Shown here piece after piece: positions 1-5,836 of a DNA stretch of 7,318 nucleotides. Every line of letters starts with the position of its first letter. The stretch's first letter is position 1. The notes beneath the pieces were generated by a model. The model was not told the DNA's origin and ran no database searches. It saw only the letters and a program-made list of their open reading frames with translations. The DNA lies in contig DHHJ01000006.1 in the NCBI GenBank assembly GCA_002403205.1, forward strand, positions 1 to 7,318, read 5' to 3'. Origin of the DNA: Anaerolineaceae bacterium UBA4775 (GTDB taxonomy: Bacteria > Chloroflexota > Anaerolineae > Anaerolineales > Anaerolineaceae). The translations under genes and the position numbers were made by a program.

Positions 1-141
1 TAAGATTATTTACGAGGCAATGCGCTGCCGGGTTCGAAGGGGTATTTGCTGTTATGATTGAATGTGCTATATTTTTTTATAAAGCAGGGTTACCGTGGTT
101 TTCTCCGGGAGTTAACACCAACCTGCCATTCGAGGGTGATT

Positions 142-708
142 ATGATGTCGATATTTGGAGAATACTTGCCGCTGATCATCTATGCGCTGTTTTTTGGCGG
201 GTTAAAGTTCAGTGAGCGTATGGTGATCTCGCGGCCGGGCAGCACAATCCGAAAAAGCTGGGGTGATTGGACTGCCTGGCTGATCCTGGTGCCGCTCTGG
301 CTGAGCTTTATCGGCCCGGTGCTTGAGTTTGTGATCCTCAACCGCCAACCACGCCTGTGGGAGATGATCCTGGGCGGGGTCTTGTTTGCGGCTTCAGGTT
401 TGTTTTCGATCAAAGGGTATTTGGATCTGCAGTGCGGATTCTCACAGGCCGTTGAATTGGAAGACACCAGCCTGGTCGTGACCGGGCTTTACCACACCCT
501 GCGGCACCCGATTTCATTGGGTAATATCCTGTTTTGCATTTCCTGCCCGCTGTTTTTAGGGGCTGGGCCGTCGTGGATTCCGGCGTTGGTGGGGATATTT
601 ACAGTCATGTTCCGCATTTCGATCGAGGAGAGCTTTATGCAGCAGCACATCCCCGATTACGCGGATTATAAAGAGCGTACCTGGGCGTTGATCCCTTTCA
701 TTTATTGA
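142..708 (+). CDS. Integral-membrane ICMT/PEMT-type methyltransferase family protein
   Basis: The C-terminal half carries the signature of the isoprenylcysteine carboxyl methyltransferase / phospholipid methyltransferase superfamily: a GLYHTLRHPISLG block (canonical G-x-Y-x-x-x-RHP-x-Y-x-G), then a hydrophobic stretch, a pair of glutamates in RISIEESF, and a PDYADYKERTWALIP end (canonical Y-x-x-Y-x-x-x-x-x-x-x-IP). Family members are membrane enzymes that transfer methyl from S-adenosylmethionine to a small or lipid substrate; the substrate cannot be told here. About four to five membrane segments are visible. The frame is open from a TTG at 58, but I prefer ATG 142 (188 aa) or ATG 145. A GAGGG site at 132-136 precedes them, the upstream 28 residues look unlike the family, and a TATAAA box at 78-83 would place transcription start downstream of the TTG. 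The gene stands alone, with a gap of about 345 nt to the next certain gene. Family call is firm; substrate unknown. Confidence 0.85.
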   Translation: MMSIFGEYLPLIIYALFFGGLKFSERMVISRPGSTIRKSWGDWTAWLILVPLWLSFIGPVLEFVILNRQPRLWEMILGGVLFAASGLFSIKGYLDLQCGFSQAVELEDTSLVVTGLYHTLRHPISLGNILFCISCPLFLGAGPSWIPALVGIFTVMFRISIEESFMQQHIPDYADYKERTWALIPFIY

Positions 709-773
709 GCATTGATGCAAAGGGGGAAACTGCCGCCCTGTGCTGAATGCAGACAATCTGCCAATTAATCAAC

Positions 774-995
774 TCAGGAGAGTTTTGAGATCAATTTCTC
801 AAGGACTGCCAGCCTGCTTTGGGCTGTCTCCGTCACCGTTTTGCGGGTGTCCTCGTCTTTGGTGAAGCCAGTCAACCCTGCATAATGAGGGTTAATTGAA
901 CGTCCTGAGACCCCCGGGGTTTGGAAGGTGAGGTGTGGCAATGGCGAAATGCTAAAACCCCGGGGGTCTTTGTTTGTTGTCATGACAGGCAACAC
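774..995 (-). CDS. Small hypothetical protein (69-73 aa), unrecognised
   Basis: A minus-strand frame of 73 codons starts at GTG 995; the in-frame ATG at 983 gives 69 aa. I do not recognise the product. The N-terminal half is Pro/Gly/Ser-rich, and the C-terminal half (TKDEDTRKTVTETAQ onward) is charged and helix-like, ending ALVEKLI-type heptads (LAVLEKLISKLS). The composition looks like real protein, but no clear Shine-Dalgarno site precedes either start. A possible promoter (TTGAGG, 16 nt, TAATAT) ends only a few bases upstream, implying a leaderless or very short leader. It lies 57 nt downstream of the yjbQ-like gene on the same strand and could instead be its read-through. A 15-bp inverted repeat sits inside the frame. 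Real gene or chance frame is about even. Confidence 0.4.
   Translation of the reverse strand: MLPVMTTNKDPRGFSISPLPHLTFQTPGVSGRSINPHYAGLTGFTKDEDTRKTVTETAQSRLAVLEKLISKLS
908..969. repeat. Perfect 15-bp inverted repeat with 32-nt loop
   Basis: AGACCCCCGGGGTTT at 908-922 is the exact reverse complement of AAACCCCGGGGGTCT at 955-969. The stem would be very stable in RNA. On the + strand the right arm is followed by a T-rich stretch (CTTTGTTTGTTGT), so it could act as a long-loop terminator for the methyltransferase gene 200 nt upstream. On the - strand no U-tract follows. The arms fall inside the small frame 774-995. Confidence 0.8.
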
Positions 996-1052
996 AGAAT
1001 ATTATGGGTTTAATGCTTGTCCTCAATCCCCCGCATTATTGGTTGCATTACA

Positions 1053-1475
1053 TCAGTCCACAGACAACACCCGCAGGAGCACCTGGCGGCGATGCTTTCT
1101 GTGACGGTGTTCTGCCAGGTAGATCCCCTGCCAGGTGCCAAGGCTCAGCCGTCCATCGTCGATGGGTATGGTCAGGCTGGTGGTGGTGAGCATTGCGCGG
1201 ATATGCGCCGGGGAATCATCGCGGCCTTCGATGGTGTGGGTGTACCAGTCCTCACCTTCAGGTGCAATCCGGTGTAAATAGGCTTCCAGATCGCGTTTTG
1301 CTGAACTGTCGTAGCTTTCATTGATCACCAGGGACGCACTGGTGTGAGGGACGAACACATAGGCCATGCCCTCCCTGACTCCCCAATCATGGATTTGGGC
1401 ATCAATCTGGTCTGTTATCGCCAGCAGGCCGCTTGTGGCAGTTTGGATAACAAAATTCTTCTTATAAAACCGCAT
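1053..1475 (-). CDS. yjbQ: YjbQ/UPF0047 family protein (secondary thiamine-phosphate synthase type)
   Basis: The 140-aa product matches the full length and the conserved blocks of the YjbQ (UPF0047) family: VPHTSASLVINESYD (residues 42-56, with H44, E53 and D56), D62, YTHTIEG (78-84, H80), SPAHI (88-92, H91), and LGTWQGIYLAEHR (112-124, W115 and E122). The histidines and acidic residues form the presumed active site. Family members have weak thiamine-phosphate synthase activity, but their physiological role is unsettled. The start is taken at ATG 1475 because AGAGGTG at 1482-1488 is well placed for it; an in-frame GTG at 1484 lies inside that site. A TATAAT box lies 29 nt upstream. The gene diverges from the YtxH-type gene. 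Family assignment is secure; function in this cell is not known. Confidence 0.93.
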   Translation of the reverse strand: MRFYKKNFVIQTATSGLLAITDQIDAQIHDWGVREGMAYVFVPHTSASLVINESYDSSAKRDLEAYLHRIAPEGEDWYTHTIEGRDDSPAHIRAMLTTTSLTIPIDDGRLSLGTWQGIYLAEHRHRKHRRQVLLRVLSVD

Positions 1476-1504
1476 CCTGTTCACCTCTCTGTCTCGTTTG
1501 TCAC

Positions 1505-1510
1505 ATTATA
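1505..1510 (-). promoter_or_regulatory. Putative -10 box of the yjbQ-like gene
   Basis: Minus-strand TATAAT, followed by GTGAC, 29 nt before ATG 1475. No clear -35 hexamer is seen. The same 11-mer TATAATGTGAC occurs before the LCP-like gene. Confidence 0.5.
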
Positions 1511-1594
1511 CCGTCGCATTTTACTCGAACAGCAGCCAATTCAACCAAAAAACCCAATCCACAAAGCGAATTTTCAATTCTTGCCTGGATGCGC

Positions 1595-1600
1595 TATAAT
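1595..1600 (+). promoter_or_regulatory. Putative -10 box of the YtxH-type gene
   Basis: Perfect TATAAT; a weak -35 (TTTTCA, 1571-1576) lies 18 nt upstream. Transcription would start near 1607, after the in-frame ATG at 1606, which supports translation from ATG 1636. Confidence 0.5.
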
Positions 1601-1635
1601 TCAGTATGCTTAAGGTCAATACTACGGAGGAAAAC

Positions 1636-1848
1636 ATGCGAAAATTTGGAAGTTTTATCTTTGGCGCTTTTCTTGGGGGTCTGGTTGGCAGCAGCCTGGC
1701 TTTGTTATACGCACCGGCAACGGGTGAGAACGCCCGCCATGAGATCGTGGCATACTTCACCCATATTAAAGATGAAGTAACCCGTGCAGCCGACGAAAAA
1801 CGTGCTGAACTGGTGGCTCAACTGGAAACCATGCGCTCAGGAGAGTAA
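1636..1848 (+). CDS. YtxH-domain small membrane protein
   Basis: The 70-aa product has one N-terminal Gly-rich membrane segment (about residues 5-24) running straight into LLYAPATGENAR (23-34), the hallmark of YtxH/gas-vesicle-like small proteins (canonical G-x-L-[LF]-AP-x-[ST]-G). A charged, coiled-coil-like helix follows (about 35-68). Such proteins are membrane-anchored, often stress-linked, and have no defined biochemical activity. GGAGG at 1626-1630, 5 nt from ATG 1636, fixes the start against the upstream in-frame ATG at 1606. The gene is monocistronic, with its own TATAAT box and a strong terminator about 50 nt past the stop. Confidence 0.85.
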   Translation: MRKFGSFIFGAFLGGLVGSSLALLYAPATGENARHEIVAYFTHIKDEVTRAADEKRAELVAQLETMRSGE

Positions 1849-1900
1849 CCCCGACTGTTGCGTTAGCCTTATCACGCAAGCCAATCCTATCCACAATCAG

Positions 1901-1937
1901 TCACCCCGCGCAACTGCGCGGGGTGATTTTTATTTTT
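1901..1937 (+). terminator. Rho-independent terminator of the YtxH-type gene
   Basis: A perfect 11-bp GC-rich stem (TCACCCCGCGC, 1901-1911, with 1916-1926) closes an AACT loop and is followed by TTTTTATTTTT (1927-1937). On the other strand no T-run follows the stem, so it mainly serves + transcription, although it also lies just downstream of the convergent SLT-like gene. Confidence 0.95.
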
Positions 1938-1962
1938 AGGGTGATGTTTGGTGGGGTGGGGA

Positions 1963-3801
1963 TCAGGGATATGCACCAGGTTGGGTTTCGTTCGGCGGGG
2001 GGTAGCCCTCATCCACTGGGGGTGTGGGCGTGGGCTGAACCTGTGTGGGCGGCGTGGTTGGTTCGATGTTGGGGGTGGCCGTTGGCTGAACGCTTTCTGG
2101 CTGGGGCAGGGTAGTGGGGGTGGCTATGAGCACCTCCGGCGAGTAGGCGATATCGTTGACATAATCGATGCTGATCTGGCACACCCCGGGCTCGAGATGC
2201 TGGATCACATTATCCCAGGTCAGGAGGTACCCGCTTGAAATGGTTCTTTCGATCGCGCCGGAAAGGCACCCGGGTCCGCCGTTATAGTTGATGAGGGTGA
2301 ACCGCCACAGGTCTTCATACAGGCTCACCTCGCCGGCAGCGCGGCGGGTGGTGTTATAAATGATCTGCCCCACCTGTTCGCAATTGGCCAGCAAGCTGCG
2401 GGCAAAGATGCTGATGCTAAAAGTGGCTTCGCGCAGGTCAATCCCCAGCGGACATTCAGGGCAGGCTGCGCTCACTTTTTGGACCAATGCACCTCGCAGC
2501 ATCTCCTGTTCGCTGATATCGAGGTTGCCAAAGCCCCTCTGGCAGATGGTGGTGTCGAGGATCAACGGGCAAAACTGGGTGAAAAAGTCGGGGTTCCACA
2601 GCAGCACGGTGTCTGCCCCCAGGTCGCTTAAGTGGCCTAAACCGCCTTCTTTATAATTGATTGAATACCCGGGCCAAAACTGGCTTTCCCGGCTGAAGAT
2701 GTTCTTCATCAGTTGGGCGGGGACGCCGGTTTCTTTGGCCACACGGATGATCTCGCTGTCGAACTGGTTCTGCCAATCGTTGAGGGCAGGGCGCGCAACC
2801 TCCAGCCCGCACTGGTTGGCCACCCCGGAGGGCTGCAATCCACCGCCCGGGCAACTGCCGGCGTCGACCACGCCCTGGCTGATCAACGAGCCGGCCAGGT
2901 AATAATACGGCTGGGTTGAGATCAGCGCGTCAGGATGGTCGGGTGAAGATAACCAGGCTGGCGGCCCGCCAACGGGCGGAAAGGCCGACCAGATCTGTGA
3001 GCAGGTAGATTCCACTTTTCGCAGGTATTGGCTGCTGAGCACATCGACATACCATTGAGGTGTGTCGCCAGTTTCGACATCCGGTGCGACAAAATCACCC
3101 CAGGGCACAACCCGGATCTGGGCGGTGAAGAGTTCGGTGGAGTCGCCGTAGCTTGAATCAGCCCAAAAAGTAACCTGGATGCCATTCATACCCGTGGCGG
3201 GCAGCGGCACGGTGCATTCATCCCCGCGGCAGCTAAAATAATCTGATCCGATCGTCCCCTGGATGCTGATGATGTGTTCGTTGGGCAGGGGTTCTTCAGC
3301 GACGAGGTGCAGCTTTGGCTGGGTATTGCAACGGTTTTCAGGGGGTTGGGGGTCACACTCCGCAATGTCAATGAAGACCTCGGGGGGCAGCAGGGTGACC
3401 TCGATTTCCCGTTCACCTGGTGTGATACTCGCCAAATGGAGGTAAAGCCCTGGGCACTGTTCAGCTTTTGTGATCTCTTCCGAAAAGGTGCAGGGCGTGG
3501 TTGCCAGCCAATCGGCTGAGATCTTCTCGCCGCAGAAGTGTTTTACCTCTTCAGGGTGCGGCCAGCCTTCGTGTTCGATGTACATCTGGCAGATGAGTTG
3601 TGAGTTGTTCCAAGTCAAAAGCCACCATTCATAGGTGGTGTACGCTACAGTGATGATGGCTTTGCGGTCTGGATTTTTCGAATTCAGGCTGTAGGCGTTG
3701 GCTTGGTGGCGATTTGAAAGCATTTGACCCAGCAGGACACACGCGGCAAGAAAGATCGCGAATGTGAACTTTCCGGTTTGTGTGACGGGTCGTTTGTTCA
3801 T
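1963..3801 (-). CDS. Secreted cysteine-rich protein with a lytic transglycosylase (SLT)-like domain
   Basis: The 612-aa product begins with a basic N-terminus and a hydrophobic segment (about residues 12-27), a signal peptide or membrane anchor. Residues about 45-330 form an extracellular region I cannot assign. Residues about 345-515 resemble a lysozyme-like SLT fold: RESQF with candidate catalytic E372, then GGLGHLSDLGADTV (386-399) in place of the usual GLMQ block, then TLINYNGGPGC (502-512), like the AYNAG motif. SLT enzymes cleave the MurNAc-GlcNAc bond of peptidoglycan. The mature part holds 18 cysteines, suggesting disulfides. Residues about 557-612 are a Pro/Thr-rich tail ending PGAYP. 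The start is ATG 3801, preceded by a weak AAGG. It lies 11 nt after the stop of the LCP-like gene, so the two are surely co-transcribed. Secretion is near certain; SLT activity is inferred from three short motifs. Confidence 0.85.
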   Translation of the reverse strand: MNKRPVTQTGKFTFAIFLAACVLLGQMLSNRHQANAYSLNSKNPDRKAIITVAYTTYEWWLLTWNNSQLICQMYIEHEGWPHPEEVKHFCGEKISADWLATTPCTFSEEITKAEQCPGLYLHLASITPGEREIEVTLLPPEVFIDIAECDPQPPENRCNTQPKLHLVAEEPLPNEHIISIQGTIGSDYFSCRGDECTVPLPATGMNGIQVTFWADSSYGDSTELFTAQIRVVPWGDFVAPDVETGDTPQWYVDVLSSQYLRKVESTCSQIWSAFPPVGGPPAWLSSPDHPDALISTQPYYYLAGSLISQGVVDAGSCPGGGLQPSGVANQCGLEVARPALNDWQNQFDSEIIRVAKETGVPAQLMKNIFSRESQFWPGYSINYKEGGLGHLSDLGADTVLLWNPDFFTQFCPLILDTTICQRGFGNLDISEQEMLRGALVQKVSAACPECPLGIDLREATFSISIFARSLLANCEQVGQIIYNTTRRAAGEVSLYEDLWRFTLINYNGGPGCLSGAIERTISSGYLLTWDNVIQHLEPGVCQISIDYVNDIAYSPEVLIATPTTLPQPESVQPTATPNIEPTTPPTQVQPTPTPPVDEGYPPPNETQPGAYP

Positions 3802-3812
3802 GCTAACCTTGT

Positions 3813-5066
3813 TTAAGGATATCCCGGCGGTGTGATCGTTGGGATCGGGATGGGCTCAGTACCTGAGGGTGTCACTGTCCCGAATGGCGATGGCGTTAAC
3901 AGCGGTGTGGGGCTGAGCTGCCCCAGGGAGGTGGCGGTTGCCTGGTGGGCTGCTGTCAACTGCGCTTCCAGGGTCAGCACTTGGTTGGTGAAGGGGCTGG
4001 GAACCATGATAGAGTCCACGGCTGCCTGAAGCATCTCTTTGACGGCTGCCTGGTCAGGCAGGAAGACCCTGGCCTGGCTGTAGCCGGGCACCTCCCACAG
4101 GGTGATCTGGTCCCACCCGATCATGTAATAGCCAACCCGATCAGGGTCGGCCAGCCGCAAAGCCAGGGGGATATAACCCATCAACTCAGACAGGGCAAAA
4201 TCGGTTTTCACCCAGCCTTCGTAACTGGCAAACAGAACAGGTAGCTGGATGAGGTTGCCGTCCTCTGTCAGTTTGTGGAAGATGACCCGCAAAAGCTGCT
4301 GCTGACGAAACAAGCGGTCGATTTCGTCCACACCTGCGCGGTAGGCCGCATAGCACAACGCCAGCGAGCCATCCATCTGCACCAGGCCGGCACGGATGCC
4401 GCCGCAGACGCCCGGCATGGGGGCGAATACCGTCACCTCGATCCCGTTCAAGTCATCTACCAGCCATTGGAAATCACCTGGGTGGGCAAGGACAAAACGG
4501 CTGGGCACCACACCGAAATTATAGGCCAGCGTCTTACGCAATGTCTCAATACCACCAATGGCATAAGCCGTATTGATCCGCTGCATCGTGTAGCCGGGAA
4601 TGTAAACGTACAAATCGCCTGGAATGGAGATCAGGCTGGCTTTTGAAAACCTTGGGTTGATAAAGAGCAAATGGATGGCTTGCGTTTGCCCGGTGTAGGG
4701 TGGTTCGGTATCCGATCCCAACAAGACCCACACCAGGATGTTGTCTTCGAGCGCTAAGGGCTCAACCTGGGGCGGGATTGGCGTTGCGGGTTCTATGCTG
4801 GGTGGGGGAAAATCCTCCCAGAAAGACGAATCACCGCTTTCAGGGCGCTCAACGGGGGCAGTATCCACCGCGAGGGCCGGGGTTTGATCTTGTTCTGGTC
4901 TGGGTTCAGGTGAACCCCGCCCGGAATCGGTGAAATTTGGCGTGTTTTCTGTGATGGTTGCTTCATTGTCCTGACACCCTTGTAAAGCAAGACCCAAATA
5001 AGCTATCGCGACAATGATCAGCGCATACAGCAAGCCGACTCGTTTTTTCATTTGCGCTTCACTCAT
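3813..5066 (-). CDS. LytR-CpsA-Psr (LCP) domain lipoprotein with degenerate active site
   Basis: The 417-aa product has a KKR-plus-hydrophobic signal and a lipobox (LALQGC, Cys31 as the lipidated residue), then an acidic Pro-rich linker to about 105. The LCP domain spans about 108-270: VLLGSD (D119), SLISIPGDLYVYIPG (144-158), RINTAYAIGG (163-172), DDLNGIEVTV (204-213), and LCYAAYR with DRLFRQQ (237-256). LCP enzymes move lipid-linked glycopolymers onto peptidoglycan. Here several canonical active-site residues are changed: SIPRD reads SIPGD (G150), the RSDT block reads TGQTQA, and YxRYR reads YAAYR (A241, R243 kept). A Pro/Thr tail (about 385-417) ends PPGYP. ATG 5066 has a weak GGGA site; ATG 5051 is an alternative start giving a cleaner signal peptide. 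It is the first gene of an operon with the SLT-like gene. The fold call is good; catalysis is doubtful. Confidence 0.85.
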   Translation of the reverse strand: MSEAQMKKRVGLLYALIIVAIAYLGLALQGCQDNEATITENTPNFTDSGRGSPEPRPEQDQTPALAVDTAPVERPESGDSSFWEDFPPPSIEPATPIPPQVEPLALEDNILVWVLLGSDTEPPYTGQTQAIHLLFINPRFSKASLISIPGDLYVYIPGYTMQRINTAYAIGGIETLRKTLAYNFGVVPSRFVLAHPGDFQWLVDDLNGIEVTVFAPMPGVCGGIRAGLVQMDGSLALCYAAYRAGVDEIDRLFRQQQLLRVIFHKLTEDGNLIQLPVLFASYEGWVKTDFALSELMGYIPLALRLADPDRVGYYMIGWDQITLWEVPGYSQARVFLPDQAAVKEMLQAAVDSIMVPSPFTNQVLTLEAQLTAAHQATATSLGQLSPTPLLTPSPFGTVTPSGTEPIPIPTITPPGYP

Positions 5067-5082
5067 CTGTTCCCAAAGTCAC

Positions 5083-5109
5083 ATTATATCATGGATGGCG
5101 TGCCGGCAA
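5083..5109 (-). promoter_or_regulatory. Putative promoter of the LCP-SLT operon
   Basis: Minus-strand TTGCCG (5104-5109), 15-nt spacer, TATAAT (5083-5088), 16 nt before ATG 5066. The implied leader is very short for ATG 5066 and more usual for ATG 5051. Confidence 0.5.
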
Positions 5110-5131
5110 GACGCAGAGATCCAAAACCTTG

Positions 5132-5165
5132 GGGTCAGGGCGTAAGGAGGGTCAGGGCGTGAGGC
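5132..5165. repeat. Two tandem copies of a 17-bp repeat
   Basis: GGGTCAGGGCGTAAGGA (5132-5148) is followed directly by GGGTCAGGGCGTGAGGC (5149-5165), 15 of 17 identical. The repeats lie between the CBS gene's stop codon and the promoter of the LCP-like gene, upstream of its -35. They could be slippage or tandem binding sites. Confidence 0.7.
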
Positions 5166-5183
5166 GATATTGAATGCTCAACC

Positions 5184-5603
5184 TCAGCGGAGCAGGCGAT
5201 CTCCATCGCCGTGGCCAAGCGCTTCTGCAACGACCAGGAAATCCGTTGCGGAGATCATACCCACGATTGTTCCGTTCTCATCCATCACGGGCAGGTGGTG
5301 GATACCCAATTCACTCATAATCTTTGCACATTCGAAAATGGTTTGTTCGGGTTTGACGCTGACAAGGGGTGTTGTCATGATCTCCCGGATCTTGGTTTGA
5401 GATGGGTTTCGGTCCTGGGCGACGATCTTGTCGCAAATGTCGGTGGATGTGACGATCCCATATTCCGTATCGTCATTGTCGATCTTTACGATCAGGCTGT
5501 TCACATATCTGCGCCGCATTTTCGACAGCGCTTCCAGCACTGGGCTGTCGGGTTCGACATAAAAGACCAGATCAATCATCCAATCTTTAACCAGATCCTG
5601 CAT
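5184..5603 (-). CDS. Two-CBS-domain protein
   Basis: The 139-aa product is just a Bateman module: CBS1 about residues 1-62, with GIVTSTDI (49-56), and CBS2 about 72-127, with DENGTIVGMISATDF (108-122). The T/S-x-x-D motifs (TSTDI, SATDF) are the ribose-phosphate contacts of adenine-nucleotide-binding CBS pairs. Also typical are the MTTPLVSVKPEQTI linker entry and IHHLPV. Stand-alone CBS pairs usually sense AMP, ATP or S-adenosylmethionine and regulate a partner; the partner is not evident here. It is cytoplasmic, with no signal or membrane segment. ATG 5603 is well supported by AAGGAG (minus strand, 5611-5616) 7 nt upstream. It is divergent from the membrane-protein gene. The LCP operon lies downstream on the same strand but has its own promoter. 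Confidence 0.92.
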   Translation of the reverse strand: MQDLVKDWMIDLVFYVEPDSPVLEALSKMRRRYVNSLIVKIDNDDTEYGIVTSTDICDKIVAQDRNPSQTKIREIMTTPLVSVKPEQTIFECAKIMSELGIHHLPVMDENGTIVGMISATDFLVVAEALGHGDGDRLLR

Positions 5604-5653
5604 TATAAGACTCCTTTAAAACTATTGGGTTTTGTGAGCGTCCGTCCTTAAAC

Positions 5654-5659
5654 ATTATA
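5654..5659 (-). promoter_or_regulatory. Putative -10 box of the CBS-domain gene
   Basis: Minus-strand TATAAT followed by GT, about 50 nt before ATG 5603. No convincing -35 hexamer is visible. Confidence 0.4.
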
Positions 5660-5757
5660 TTACAGCATATGTCCAAATGTGTCCACTTTGCGGGGTAGGT
5701 GCTCTACTGCTTAATCAAACTTGCAGCTTTTCGGGTCAGAAAGGGCTGAGGGCCGCG

Positions 5758-5779
5758 CTATCACATGAATGAGTGATAG
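5758..5779. promoter_or_regulatory. Dyad, candidate operator for the membrane-protein gene
   Basis: CTATCAC (5758-5764), 8-nt spacer, GTGATAG (5773-5779): a perfect 7-bp inverted repeat. It covers the place where the -35 element of the TATAAT at 5793-5798 should be, a typical position for a dimeric repressor or activator. No regulator gene is next to it. Confidence 0.5.
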
Positions 5780-5792
5780 ATCAAATTTCTTA

Positions 5793-5798
5793 TATAAT
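5793..5798 (+). promoter_or_regulatory. Putative -10 box of the repeat membrane-protein gene
   Basis: Perfect TATAAT, about 38 nt before ATG 5837. The -35 region matches consensus poorly and is occupied by the dyad, which suggests regulated expression. Confidence 0.5.
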
Positions 5799-5836
5799 AG
5801 AAGTGCATGAGTGAACACGAGTCGGGAGGTTGGCAG

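Noticed and set aside
28..38. CCGGGTTCGAA at the window start would form a perfect T-arm if joined to TTCGAATCCCGG at the window end
   Set aside because: It needs an unproven circular or rearranged molecule and rests on a six-base palindrome. Reads spanning the two ends would settle it; nothing else in the window supports it.
1..141. Translation of the methyltransferase from TTG 58
   Set aside because: The added 28 residues do not look like the family, the GAGGG site suits ATG 142/145, and the nearest promoter-like box lies downstream of the TTG.
749..761. GCAGA-CAA-TCTGC hairpin after the methyltransferase gene as a terminator
   Set aside because: The stem is only 5 bp and no T-run follows on either strand.
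1017..1277. Plus-strand frames opposite the yjbQ-like gene
   Set aside because: They are antisense shadows of a well-conserved gene and have no ribosome binding site or recognisable product.
3945..4646. Plus-strand frames of 99 and 123 codons opposite the LCP-like gene
   Set aside because: They are antisense to a confident coding region, with compositions typical of frame shadows and no recognisable motif.
5195..5210. GGCGAT-CTCC-ATCGCC hairpin at the end of the CBS gene as a terminator
   Set aside because: It lies within the coding sequence and is not followed by a T-run on the minus strand.
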